From an uncultured Alphaproteobacteria bacterium (GTDB taxonomy: Bacteria > Pseudomonadota > Alphaproteobacteria > Methylaequorales > Methylaequoraceae), in assembly GCA_902579395.1 (NCBI GenBank), contig CACHGK010000002.1, forward strand, positions 219,767 to 253,881: a DNA stretch of 34,115 nt. Reading direction: 5' to 3'. This document shows positions 1-7,577 of this stretch, one piece after another; within the stretch, counting starts at the first letter, position 1; every line of letters begins with the position of its first letter. The translations under genes were made by a program, and so were the position numbers. A model generated the notes under the pieces. That model made no database searches. It was not told where the DNA came from and saw nothing but the letters and a program-made list of their open reading frames with translations.

Positions 1-1213
1 ATGATGTGATTTTTAAAATTATTGGTAATAAGGCATAAGAAAAAATAATAAATTGTTTACTGTTTTCCTCGACTTGTTTGTCTGCAGAAAAACCCAAAAC
101 TCCTAGCATACCAAAAACAAAAATACTTCCTATTGCAAAAGAAAACTTATTAATTCCAGTAATCAATGAAAAAAGTATTCCTGAGATATCCTGTCTATGT
201 TTTTGTTTATGGAGGTCAGTCATGTCAGCTTGAATGGAGGGAGGAATTATTAAATCCGCTCCTAAACATAAACCAGTCACGCAAGATATAATTACAAAGA
301 AAAAAAGATCACCCGGACTTAGAAAAATAACAAAAATAAAAAATATAGCAGAAGAAATCAATGAAATTGACCAGGCTTTTACTTTGTCAGTTTTTTTACT
401 TAATTGTGTCCAAAATGGAACTCCAAGAATTGCAAACAAAAAATAAAAGAATAAAGTTTTTTGCCTATCATAATCATCCCCTCCTAAGACATAAGTAACA
501 TAAAAAGAAAATAGTATCATTGGAAGGACATTTGCGAAGGAATTTACAAACCAAACCAAGAGAAATTTTTTAAGCCTTGAATTAGAATTTATTTTTCTGA
601 ATGTAGATCTTAATTCAACATTTTTTTTTCTATTTTCTTTATCAGTTACAAAAAAACATAGAAAAAAAATACCAAAAAATCCTGACGTTAAAGCTATTTT
701 TACAAGATACTCTGCTAACTCTACATTATTTATTTGTAATAACATAGGTATGCAAAGAGAAGAAAACAGACCGATAAGCACAAAAGCTTCGCGGGTAGCA
801 CTTAGCTTTGTCCTAAAATAGTAACTTTCCTCTAAATCATAACCAATTGAAAGATAAGGAATTTGAAATACTGTCCAACCAAAATATAGTAATCCGATCC
901 AAACTAATAAGTATGCTTCATATGGTATTTCTTTGATCAGAAACAATTTACAAAGAGAAAAACCTGAAATTAAAGAACCTATTATAATTAAAAATTTTCT
1001 TGATATTATTTTTTTATCATTAATCCAACCTACCAATGGATCTGTGAATATGTCTATAATTTTTGCTAAAAATAGGAATAAACCAACTTTACCTACTTCA
1101 AAACCTAAATTTTCAGTATAAAGTGCGGGAAGAAATATCATCACCGGAAATGTAGGAATCGCAAAAGCGAATGCTGGAGAAGCATATAAAATATCTCTAA
1201 GATTTAAATTCAA
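1..1213 (-). CDS. GPH-family (MelB-like) MFS transporter, C-terminus beyond window
   Basis: Reading the minus strand from a TTG at 1213-1211 gives 404 residues open to the window edge, so the C-terminus is missing. The protein is strongly hydrophobic with MFS-like membrane segments, and near residue 40 carries DIFTDPLVGWINDK, which matches the DPxxGxxxD signature after helix 2 of the glycoside-pentoside-hexuronide/cation symporter family. Substrate cannot be told from sequence. There is no in-frame ATG near the N-terminus and an in-frame stop lies a few codons upstream, so the TTG, one base after the cfa stop, is the likely start; the ribosome site is weak and coupling to cfa is probable. It is the last visible gene of the FAD-DUF1365-Cfa operon. 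From memory, MelB-like transporters occur in comparable alphaproteobacterial clusters; a lipid- or stress-related role here is inference. Confidence 0.8.
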   Translation of the reverse strand, partial: MNLNLRDILYASPAFAFAIPTFPVMIFLPALYTENLGFEVGKVGLFLFLAKIIDIFTDPLVGWINDKKIISRKFLIIIGSLISGFSLCKLFLIKEIPYEAYLLVWIGLLYFGWTVFQIPYLSIGYDLEESYYFRTKLSATREAFVLIGLFSSLCIPMLLQINNVELAEYLVKIALTSGFFGIFFLCFFVTDKENRKKNVELRSTFRKINSNSRLKKFLLVWFVNSFANVLPMILFSFYVTYVLGGDDYDRQKTLFFYFLFAILGVPFWTQLSKKTDKVKAWSISLISSAIFFIFVIFLSPGDLFFFVIISCVTGLCLGADLIIPPSIQADMTDLHKQKHRQDISGILFSLITGINKFSFAIGSIFVFGMLGVLGFSADKQVEENSKQFIIFSYALLPIILKITS

Positions 1214-1214
1214 A

Positions 1215-2399
1215 TTATATTTTCTTTATTAAAAATTGACCTACATTTATATTTCCTGACTGAAAACCTCCTTGACAATAACTTAAATAATAGTTCCACA
1301 TTCTTTTAAAAGTATTATTAAAACCCATCTTTTTTATATTTTCCCACGATCTTTCAAATGACCCTCTCCAAAATTCTAGTGTCTTTGCATAATGATCACC
1401 AAACATAAATTGTGAATCAACTTTTAATCCGTTAGAAAAAAGGACCTTATTCATCTCTCCAATAGAGGGTAACATTCCACCTGGAAAAATGTATGTTTGA
1501 ATAAAATCTGGAAATTTGCGATATTTTCTAAAAAATTTTTCCTCAATTGTAATAGTTTGAAGACCTATGCACCCATCATTATTTAAATTATCTCTAAGAA
1601 TTCTAAAATAGTCATTCCAGTATTTTTCTCCGACCGCCTCGAACATTTCAATTGAAACAATTTTATCGAATTTTTCCTTTACATCTCTATAATCAATCAG
1701 TTTTACACTTATGTTTTCGTTCAGTTTATTTTTGAATATTTTTTCACTTACAGACTCATATTGTTTCTTCGATATAGTTATAGCTGTTATTTTAGCTTTA
1801 TAGCGCTTGGCTAAGAATTCACTAAATCCACCCCACCCGCAACCAACTTCCAATATTTTATCATTACTTTTGACATCAATAAGCTGAGCTAGATTGCTAT
1901 ATTTATTAATCTGACCCTTATACAAATCATCCCTTGTCTCTTTAAAGATAGCCGAAGAATAGGTCATTGATTTATCCAACCATGATTTGTAAAAATTATT
2001 CCCCAAATCATAATGAAATTTTATATTTTTTTGGGATCCATTTTTTGTATTTCTATTAAAAAAATGTTTAAGTCTTAATTGAAGAATAATATACCACTTA
2101 CCTCTTATAAACTTTGAGAATTCATGAAAGTTTTTAGCTCCCCATTCAAGAAAGTCAGTAAGATTTGTTGTTTCCCAATTCTCTTCAATATAACTTTCTG
2201 CCCAGCCAAGGTCTCCCTTTAAAAAGAAATCATCTAAACATTTTTTTCTTTTAATAAATATTTTAGCATCTGGGCCAGTAAATTCACCACTATATTTAAA
2301 AATGCCTTTATTTTTATAATAGACAGAAATTTTGCCGAATTTGCTCTGAGACAGGACGCTGAAAAAGAGGTTTAACTTATTATTAAAATTCCGATCCAT
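1215..2399 (-). CDS. cfa: Cyclopropane-fatty-acyl-phospholipid synthase family methyltransferase
   Basis: A 394-residue SAM-dependent methyltransferase of the Cfa/CMAS family, expected to act on unsaturated acyl chains of membrane phospholipids. It has an N-terminal Cfa-type domain (1-120), the SAM-binding glycine motif EVGCGWGG at 184-191, the family motif YIFPGGMLPS around 300, and a C-terminal YCQGGF with Cys375, corresponding to the conserved active-site cysteine region of E. coli Cfa. Length is normal. Six bases separate it from the upstream DUF1365 gene and one from the transporter start, so an operon is clear. In Rhodobacter a Cfa-like enzyme of such a cluster works in furan fatty acid synthesis rather than cyclopropanation (established for that genus, recalled from memory), so the exact product here, cyclopropane or methylated/furan acyl chain, is open. 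Confidence 0.9.
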   Translation of the reverse strand: MDRNFNNKLNLFFSVLSQSKFGKISVYYKNKGIFKYSGEFTGPDAKIFIKRKKCLDDFFLKGDLGWAESYIEENWETTNLTDFLEWGAKNFHEFSKFIRGKWYIILQLRLKHFFNRNTKNGSQKNIKFHYDLGNNFYKSWLDKSMTYSSAIFKETRDDLYKGQINKYSNLAQLIDVKSNDKILEVGCGWGGFSEFLAKRYKAKITAITISKKQYESVSEKIFKNKLNENISVKLIDYRDVKEKFDKIVSIEMFEAVGEKYWNDYFRILRDNLNNDGCIGLQTITIEEKFFRKYRKFPDFIQTYIFPGGMLPSIGEMNKVLFSNGLKVDSQFMFGDHYAKTLEFWRGSFERSWENIKKMGFNNTFKRMWNYYLSYCQGGFQSGNINVGQFLIKKI

Positions 2400-2405
2400 G
2401 ACATT

Positions 2406-3170
2406 TTATCTTATTGACGAAAATTCCTTTTTAGATTTGCTGGGTTTTTTTATATATTTAACTCCTTTAACAAATAGTTTCAAGGCTTGAAAATATATTC
2501 CAATTGTTATTTTTAAATTTTGATGGATGTTTTTTAAAAAAAGTCTAATTATATTTGATGAATTTAGTTTAAATGATTTTCCAACAAAAGAAGCCGTAAA
2601 TACTTTCTTTTTTTTAACTATATAATTAATAAAAAAAGAGATTTTATTTTCAAAAATTTCCAACTTTATTTTGTAATAACCCTCAACTTTAAAAAAAGGG
2701 GATACATATAATCTCTTTTTAAAATTAAAGCTTTTTTTTTTATCAATATAACTACAATAATAGGAATATCTCTCATTGAAAGTATTATTGACTTCAAAAA
2801 TTACTATTTTTGGTGACCTGAACTTATCATAACAAACATAAACCGAAATAGGATTAAATGCATAACCTAAAATTCTTGGTAGACACAAAATTCTTATATA
2901 TTTTATTTCGTCTTTCCTAATTTTCCTTAAATTATTTATGATTGATTGAAATAAATTACTTTTTTTTGAATGCTTGGTCCCATGATCTTTTTCATAAAAA
3001 GAAAAAAAGGAAAATTTATTTTTTTTAAAAAAAAATAATTCGTCAAAATTTCTTAAATCAAACCAAAAATATGTAACATAGTATTTAAATTTATGAATAA
3101 CAGGATGAAATCTTGTATGAGTTACCACACCATCAAAAAGAGTATTTTCTGATAGAAATTTTTTTATCAC
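2406..3170 (-). CDS. DUF1365 family protein
   Basis: A 254-residue protein with the hallmarks of DUF1365: an N-terminal VVTHTRFHPVIHKF stretch, the central motif RILGYAFNPISVYVCYD (about residues 98-114) and VNNTFNERYSYY (about 128-139). The biochemical role of the family is not established. It is nearly always found between an NAD/FAD amine-oxidase-like protein and a Cfa-type methyltransferase, as here, which suggests a part in modifying membrane acyl chains. Composition is very rich in Lys, Phe, Asn and Ile, as expected from the low G+C. The start lies 2 nt after the FAD gene stop. Family assignment is firm; function is inference from context. Confidence 0.88.
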   Translation of the reverse strand: MIKKFLSENTLFDGVVTHTRFHPVIHKFKYYVTYFWFDLRNFDELFFFKKNKFSFFSFYEKDHGTKHSKKSNLFQSIINNLRKIRKDEIKYIRILCLPRILGYAFNPISVYVCYDKFRSPKIVIFEVNNTFNERYSYYCSYIDKKKSFNFKKRLYVSPFFKVEGYYKIKLEIFENKISFFINYIVKKKKVFTASFVGKSFKLNSSNIIRLFLKNIHQNLKITIGIYFQALKLFVKGVKYIKKPSKSKKEFSSIR

Positions 3171-3172
3171 AG

Positions 3173-4411
3173 TTAAAAATTATTTAATAGTTTTTCTGCA
3201 ACCTGTATTCCTGATTTTATTCCATCCTCATGAAATCCATAACCAAGGTAAGCACCACAGAACCATAAATTATCTTTACCTTGCATTGACTGAATTTTTT
3301 TCTGAGTTCCAAATGTATTGAAATCATACATAGGATGTTCATAAACTATTTGTCTTTCTACTTTTTCGGAATCTGGTTTAAACGGAGGATTTAATGTAAC
3401 AAAAAAGTTCTTATTCGTATTTAAGTTCTGCAACTTATTCATCCAGTAGGATACTGATATTTCGGACTTATTTTCTATATAATTCCAACTTGCCCAAACT
3501 TTCTGTCTTTTTGGCATTAGCTTTTGATCTGAATGCAAGAAAACAACGTTTTTGTTATATTTAATATTTGAAAAAATTTTCAAACTAGATTTTTTATAAT
3601 TTTTTAAAATATTTATAACTTGATTAGAATGTACTGCTAAAATCAGATGATCATATTTTTTTACCTTGTTATTAAAATTTATCTCCCAAATACCTTTTTT
3701 ATTGATAAAGGCTGTTGCCTTATGCCCCTTATAAGATCTGATTTTTTTATTATTTAATACTTTTTCTACATATGCTCCACTCCCTCCTTCAACCGTTCTC
3801 CACTTAGGTCTATTAAAAATTCTTAAAAGACCATGGTTAGCAAAAAAATTTACAAACTCTTTAAATGGAAAAGCAGGTATTTTATTTATTGGGGATGACC
3901 AAATACTTGACGCCATGGGATATAGGTGGTTATATTTAAAATATTCAGAAAAATTTTTTTCTTTTAAATATTCATCGATTGTTAAATTTTTATACTGTTC
4001 ACTATCACTTTCAGCATTATTATAGAATTTTATGACCTCATAAAGCATCTTAAGAAAATTAATATCATATAAATTTTTTGTCTGAGCAAAAATTGATTTT
4101 ATTGAAGATCCTGAGTATTCCAAATCACCATTTTTAGTTGATACAGCAAAAGACATGTCACTTTCATAGGATTTAACATTTAGAATATCAAAAAATCTGC
4201 ACAAATTTGGGTAATTTAATTTGTTAAACACTATAAAGCCCGTATCAATTTTTATTTTATTGTCCTTACATAGAACCTCTTGTGTATTTGAATGACCGCC
4301 GAAATAGTCGTTTTTCTCATAAAGATCAATCTTATGCTTTTTCGATAAATACCATGCACAAGATAATCCAGATATCCCACTACCTATTACAGCAATTCTA
4401 AGATGACTCAT
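3173..4411 (-). CDS. NAD(P)/FAD-dependent oxidoreductase (amine oxidase-like)
   Basis: A 412-residue flavoprotein of the amine-oxidase/phytoene-desaturase-like superfamily. The N-terminus has the dinucleotide-binding fold with GSGISG at 10-15, followed by an acidic residue in LYEKNDYFGG. A second family motif sits near the C-terminus (NLWFCGAYLGYGFHEDGI), where the FAD-contacting segment is expected. This subgroup is typical of the first gene in FAD-DUF1365-Cfa clusters, so oxidation or desaturation of a lipid-linked substrate is a fair inference. It is the first gene of the minus-strand operon; upstream (4412-4500) is the dyad/promoter region described separately, which would leave an untranslated leader of about 40 nt with no visible Shine-Dalgarno. 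Start ATG at 4411 is followed directly by the dinucleotide fold, so it fits well. Confidence 0.88.
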   Translation of the reverse strand: MSHLRIAVIGSGISGLSCAWYLSKKHKIDLYEKNDYFGGHSNTQEVLCKDNKIKIDTGFIVFNKLNYPNLCRFFDILNVKSYESDMSFAVSTKNGDLEYSGSSIKSIFAQTKNLYDINFLKMLYEVIKFYNNAESDSEQYKNLTIDEYLKEKNFSEYFKYNHLYPMASSIWSSPINKIPAFPFKEFVNFFANHGLLRIFNRPKWRTVEGGSGAYVEKVLNNKKIRSYKGHKATAFINKKGIWEINFNNKVKKYDHLILAVHSNQVINILKNYKKSSLKIFSNIKYNKNVVFLHSDQKLMPKRQKVWASWNYIENKSEISVSYWMNKLQNLNTNKNFFVTLNPPFKPDSEKVERQIVYEHPMYDFNTFGTQKKIQSMQGKDNLWFCGAYLGYGFHEDGIKSGIQVAEKLLNNF

Positions 4412-4453
4412 AGAAAGATTTTAAAAAAAAAAAAAGTAATTTAAATAAAATTA

Positions 4454-4498
4454 ATCAATATATAGTTTGACTTTATTAATTATATACTATATATTGAT
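4454..4498. promoter_or_regulatory. Perfect 13-bp inverted repeat (putative operator)
   Basis: ATCAATATATAGT at 4454-4466 is repeated exactly as its reverse complement at 4486-4498, with a 19-bp spacer, so the half-site centres are 32 bp apart, about three helical turns. It lies in the divergent gap between the FAD-DUF1365-Cfa operon and a plus-strand short transcript. A TATATT hexamer falls inside each arm, reading outward toward each unit, so a protein bound to the arms would cover both candidate -10 elements. This suggests a shared operator; the regulator is unknown and no regulator gene is adjacent. The site could also form a long stem if transcribed. Confidence 0.5.
4467..4495 (+). promoter_or_regulatory. 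Sigma-70-type promoter for the short plus-strand unit
   Basis: TTGACT at 4467-4472 and TATATT at 4490-4495 are separated by exactly 17 bp, a near-consensus housekeeping promoter. Transcription would begin near 4502, eight bases before the ATG of the 24-residue ORF, and end at the hairpin 4593-4623. The -10 lies inside the right arm of the 13-bp inverted repeat. Confidence 0.5.
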
Positions 4499-4509
4499 AC
4501 TGGGCTAGT

Positions 4510-4584
4510 ATGATAATAACAAAATTTTGTGCAATAACATTCTCATCAATATTTTTGTTATTACTAGTTTCAAGTCTATTTTAA
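4510..4584 (+). CDS. Possible small hydrophobic peptide (24 aa), or sRNA gene
   Basis: ATG at 4510 opens a 24-codon frame ending in TAA at 4582-4584. The peptide starts MIITKFCAITF and continues with a Leu/Ile/Ser-rich hydrophobic run ending SSLF, so it could be a single membrane segment or leader peptide. It sits between a good promoter (TSS near 4502) and a strong terminator starting 9 nt after the stop, so the unit makes a discrete transcript of about 120-130 nt. No Shine-Dalgarno is visible in the very short leader. I recognise no family; there is no lipobox of the entericidin kind. The transcript may be a regulatory RNA and the frame incidental. Confidence 0.35.
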   Translation: MIITKFCAITFSSIFLLLLVSSLF

Positions 4585-4592
4585 TTTCCTCC

Positions 4593-4623
4593 AATAAAAC
4601 CCTGGTTACGCCAGGGTTTTATT
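4593..4623. terminator. Bidirectional intrinsic terminator
   Basis: A perfect 13-bp stem, AATAAAACCCTGG (4593-4605) with its complement at 4611-4623, closes a 5-nt loop. The outer A/T part supplies a T-rich tail on either strand (TTTTATTGTTTT on plus). It can end the plus-strand short transcript and the minus-strand transcription coming from the 5153-7529 genes. It is the clearest terminator in the window. Confidence 0.8.
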
Positions 4624-4795
4624 GTTTTCTATAAATTGATAACCAATTAGACGATAAAAGCTTATTATTAATTGATTTATGTGATGTCTCGGATACCAAT
4701 TCCGAGGTATTTAAATTATTTAAATCTTTTTTAAAGGAAAAATTTTTTCCCGTGTCTCTTCTATCAAAACGAAGATTATGAATCAAATTAAGCAT
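4619..4795 (-). CDS. Hypothetical 58-aa ORF ending in the terminator
   Basis: An ATG at 4795 opens 58 codons; the TAA overlaps the terminator stem. The product is polar and rich in Asn, Ser, Leu and Lys, starts MLNLIHNLRFDRRDTG and ends WLSIYRKQ, with no signal peptide or membrane segment. It is 40 nt after the stop of the secreted 105-residue protein on the same strand and just before the terminator, which makes it a plausible last gene of that transcript. There is no clear ribosome site and I recognise no family. A 6-bp inverted repeat (4688-4693/4701-4706) lies inside it. It could equally be an untranslated 3' region. Confidence 0.3.
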   Translation of the reverse strand: MLNLIHNLRFDRRDTGKNFSFKKDLNNLNTSELVSETSHKSINNKLLSSNWLSIYRKQ

Positions 4796-4835
4796 ATAAC
4801 ATTTAACGACATTGCTCAGAATTGTTTAGTCTCAA

Positions 4836-5153
4836 TTATCTTAAGGAGTGAGCCCTATATTCACAAACTGCTGTAAAGAAAGGATCACCCTTTCTTGGTT
4901 TTGTTGATATTATATTTCTTCGAAGATCACAATTTTCCGCAACCATTGAATTTAACAAATGTCCTGCATTTAGAAATCCAGCATGAATAGCTAAAAACAG
5001 ATTGTCAGAGGTTTTACATTTTGATAATTGATTCTTTAATTCACCATCAGACATTTCTTGGGTATACACTACTTTACACCAACTCGCTGCAGAGAGGATA
5101 TTAGGGTTAAAAAAAATTATGAACACAATTAATATTTTAATGAATAACTTCAT
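4836..5153 (-). CDS. Small secreted cysteine-containing protein
   Basis: A 105-residue protein with a typical Sec signal peptide: MKLFIKILIVFIIFF, then a probable cleavage site around residues 22-24 (ILSAA/SWC). The mature part of about 80 residues has four cysteines (SWC, SKC, ENC, AVC), enough for two disulfides in the periplasm, and ends in a basic REYRAHSLR-like tail (EYRAHSLR). I chose the ATG at 5153 because it forms an ATGA overlap with the PAP2 stop and has a GGAGA ribosome site 8 nt upstream; a TTG at 5168 would extend it by five residues but sits on that ribosome site. It is coupled to the PAP2 gene and so probably acts with the envelope module. No family recognised. Confidence 0.7.
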   Translation of the reverse strand: MKLFIKILIVFIIFFNPNILSAASWCKVVYTQEMSDGELKNQLSKCKTSDNLFLAIHAGFLNAGHLLNSMVAENCDLRRNIISTKPRKGDPFFTAVCEYRAHSLR

Positions 5154-5926
5154 ATATAAAGTCTCCAATACATTAATTTTATAAGATCCTTAAACGAGAT
5201 TTTATATGTTTTTTTTATACTTTCTATTCTTTCCATAAAAATACTTTTATAAAGTAAATAGGGAACAATTGACCCAACGTAAGCACCTGCTATAAGATCA
5301 CTTGGGAAATGCATTGACATAAAAATTCTTGATAAAGCCATAAGTGAAGCAACAATCAAAATAATGATATAGTATCTATTCAAATATATCATTAATAAAA
5401 TAGCAATCGTGAATGCTGCTTGAGTATGACCTGAAGGAAAGGAGTTTGCTTTATGCTCTAAATTAAAAAAATTTATTCTCTCATAACCCTGTAAGAAGAA
5501 ATATTTAGGTCTAGACACTCCAAAAATATATTTTAGTAAATTACAAATGATTCCTGCAGCAGCTAGAGAAAAAATAAAATGCTTAGATACCAAAGATAAA
5601 TATCTAAAAAGTTCATGAATTTTTTCAGTTTTAAAACCTGTCTTTGATTTAAGAATATCTAATTTTTTTTTATTTCTTAAAATTACTTTTATATTTAAAT
5701 TTAGTATTAAACTTAGTCCACAAATTAAAATAATATTAAATGGATCTAAAATATCTGAAATTGGATCTATTATATTCTTAAAAAAATTGAAAAAATAAGA
5801 AGGACATGATCTTGATAATTCAAAAAGAAAAATATCAAAAAAATTAAAGAAAATAAAAATCACTAATGATATAAATAGAAAGAATTTAAACGAGCAGATA
5901 GAGGATATTCTTTTCAAATTTGACAT
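5150..5926 (-). CDS. PAP2-family membrane phosphatase
   Basis: A 258-residue membrane protein with all three acid-phosphatase motifs: K132-x6-R139-P140, PSGH at 164-167, and SR199-200-x5-H206-x3-D210. These residues bind phosphate and perform His-mediated hydrolysis of lipid phosphates or diphosphates. Several membrane helices surround them (about 12-35, 60-80, 115-135, 168-200, 213-230). It follows the GT39 gene by 1 nt and overlaps the next gene, so an operon is clear. Candidate substrates are polyprenyl diphosphate released by sugar transfer or lipid A phosphate (LpxE-like). Context favours envelope lipid work; which substrate cannot be read from sequence. Confidence 0.9.
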   Translation of the reverse strand: MSNLKRISSICSFKFFLFISLVIFIFFNFFDIFLFELSRSCPSYFFNFFKNIIDPISDILDPFNIILICGLSLILNLNIKVILRNKKKLDILKSKTGFKTEKIHELFRYLSLVSKHFIFSLAAAGIICNLLKYIFGVSRPKYFFLQGYERINFFNLEHKANSFPSGHTQAAFTIAILLMIYLNRYYIIILIVASLMALSRIFMSMHFPSDLIAGAYVGSIVPYLLYKSIFMERIESIKKTYKISFKDLIKLMYWRLYI

Positions 5927-5927
5927 C

Positions 5928-7529
5928 TTAATTTTTAAAAACCTTAAATTCTAAATTATGTCCCCTTGAATAATTGAAACCTGAAAATTGATCGACTACT
6001 TTAAAGTTTTCATATTCTTTTTGCTTATCAATATTTTTTAAAAATTCACCGGTTACTATTAATAAAATCTTTTTATTTTGTATTGTTTCAATAGTAAATT
6101 CAGTAAATGAATTGTTAATTGCTTTATGAGAAGTTAAAAATAATAAGCTTGGCTCATTAAAACCAAAAGTAAAAGTTTGGTCAACGTCATTTTCATATTT
6201 TGTTATTATATTATTTATCCTCTTTGAAATCCAAAACTTGTCCAATTTTGGTATTAAGAAAAATACTAGTATTAAAAAGGTAGTAATCTGAAAAATAGCT
6301 GAAAATATAATCAAATTTTTTACATTATTTTTTTTTCTGAACCATAATAAGGCTAAAATCAGTGAGGTCAAAATAGCGGAGTTAATTAAAAAAAACTTGT
6401 CAATATGAGAGTATTCGAATATTGCAAATATTATTGTTCCCAAAATAGAAATAGGAAAAAGTATTAAAGGTATTGATGAGAAATTTAAGAGTTCTTTACT
6501 AAAATTTGCTTTTTCAACATTTCTTGCGACCAAAATACTAAGAGGGAGATATGATGGAAAAACGTAGTGAGGAAGTTTTGTCGGTATTAATTCAAATATT
6601 AAAAATGGAATAATAAAACTTATTATTAGATAAAATGTATAATCATCTTCTCTAAAAGTTTTTTTTAAATTCAGTTTAATATTCTTAATTGTATTTAACA
6701 TAAAAATACAACCTGGCCAAAAAAATAGGAAAATAAGTAAAGAATAATAACCAGGAGGAAATCCATGTGATTCCTGTCCTGCCTTGACTTTATTAAAAAG
6801 ATCATTCCCAACTGACTCACTCCAGAACAAGCCACCAGACTTAATATTTATTAGAATAAACCAAGGAATAGAAATCAATAAGAAAATTGAAAATGCACCA
6901 ATAGACCATAAATAACAAAAATAATTTTTCTTTTTTAAGATTGAAAAAATTAGTAAAGGAACAAAAGTGAAAATAAGTATAATTGGTCCTTTAATTAAAA
7001 TTCCAATTGCCAAAGATATCCAGAAAAAGAAGGTAAATGATTTTTTTTTTTCTTTTACAATTTTATAAATAATAAGGTTACAAATACTTATAAATAAAAA
7101 AAGTAATGCATCTGTTTTAGCTTGGTGAATCTCAGAAATGACCAGAATTGAGAAGATAAGAAAAACAACAGTTAAAAAAGATGTGATTTTTGTTTCAAGA
7201 CGTTTTAGTGAAAAAAAAATTAATATAAAACTGAAAAATATTCCTAATATAGAAGGTATTCTGTAAATCCAAATTTTATCGTATGGATAATCACCAAATG
7301 TTAAATTAGTTACAACTTGAAACCAATATATACCAATTGGTTTTTTATATCTTTTTTCTTCAACCATTTTTATATCTATAAAATCTTCACTTAAAATCAT
7401 TGTTTTAGAAGCTGTCACAAACCTAGCTTCATCCCTATCAAGAACAGGCAAATTTAAAATTCCTTGCAGGTAAATTAGAAAACAAAATAACAAAAATAGT
7501 AAAAATTTTTTTTCAAAAGAAATATTCAT
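5928..7529 (-). CDS. GT39/ArnT-like glycosyltransferase, polyprenyl-P-sugar dependent
   Basis: A 533-residue integral membrane protein of the PMT/ArnT superfamily. The first loop has the conserved acidic motif DRDEARF at 31-37 directly after the first helix, as in ArnT and bacterial PMT-like enzymes, followed by KKPIGIYWFQ. About 11-12 hydrophobic segments precede a soluble C-terminal domain (about 430-533). Such enzymes take a sugar from undecaprenyl/dodecaprenyl phosphate on the periplasmic side and transfer it to lipid A, core or protein. The divergent GT2 at 7578 is a good candidate to make the donor. First gene of the minus-strand operon; 48 bp separate it from the GT2 gene. Acceptor and sugar unknown. 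Confidence 0.85.
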   Translation of the reverse strand: MNISFEKKFLLFLLFCFLIYLQGILNLPVLDRDEARFVTASKTMILSEDFIDIKMVEEKRYKKPIGIYWFQVVTNLTFGDYPYDKIWIYRIPSILGIFFSFILIFFSLKRLETKITSFLTVVFLIFSILVISEIHQAKTDALLFLFISICNLIIYKIVKEKKKSFTFFFWISLAIGILIKGPIILIFTFVPLLIFSILKKKNYFCYLWSIGAFSIFLLISIPWFILINIKSGGLFWSESVGNDLFNKVKAGQESHGFPPGYYSLLIFLFFWPGCIFMLNTIKNIKLNLKKTFREDDYTFYLIISFIIPFLIFELIPTKLPHYVFPSYLPLSILVARNVEKANFSKELLNFSSIPLILFPISILGTIIFAIFEYSHIDKFFLINSAILTSLILALLWFRKKNNVKNLIIFSAIFQITTFLILVFFLIPKLDKFWISKRINNIITKYENDVDQTFTFGFNEPSLLFLTSHKAINNSFTEFTIETIQNKKILLIVTGEFLKNIDKQKEYENFKVVDQFSGFNYSRGHNLEFKVFKN

Positions 7530-7577
7530 TGCTTAATATACATACTTGATTAAATTTAGAATATCATATCATTCAAA

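Noticed and set aside
234-1121. Plus-strand open frames at 234-446 and 933-1121
   Set aside because: The minus strand here encodes a continuous MFS transporter with a family signature; the plus frames are its complement.
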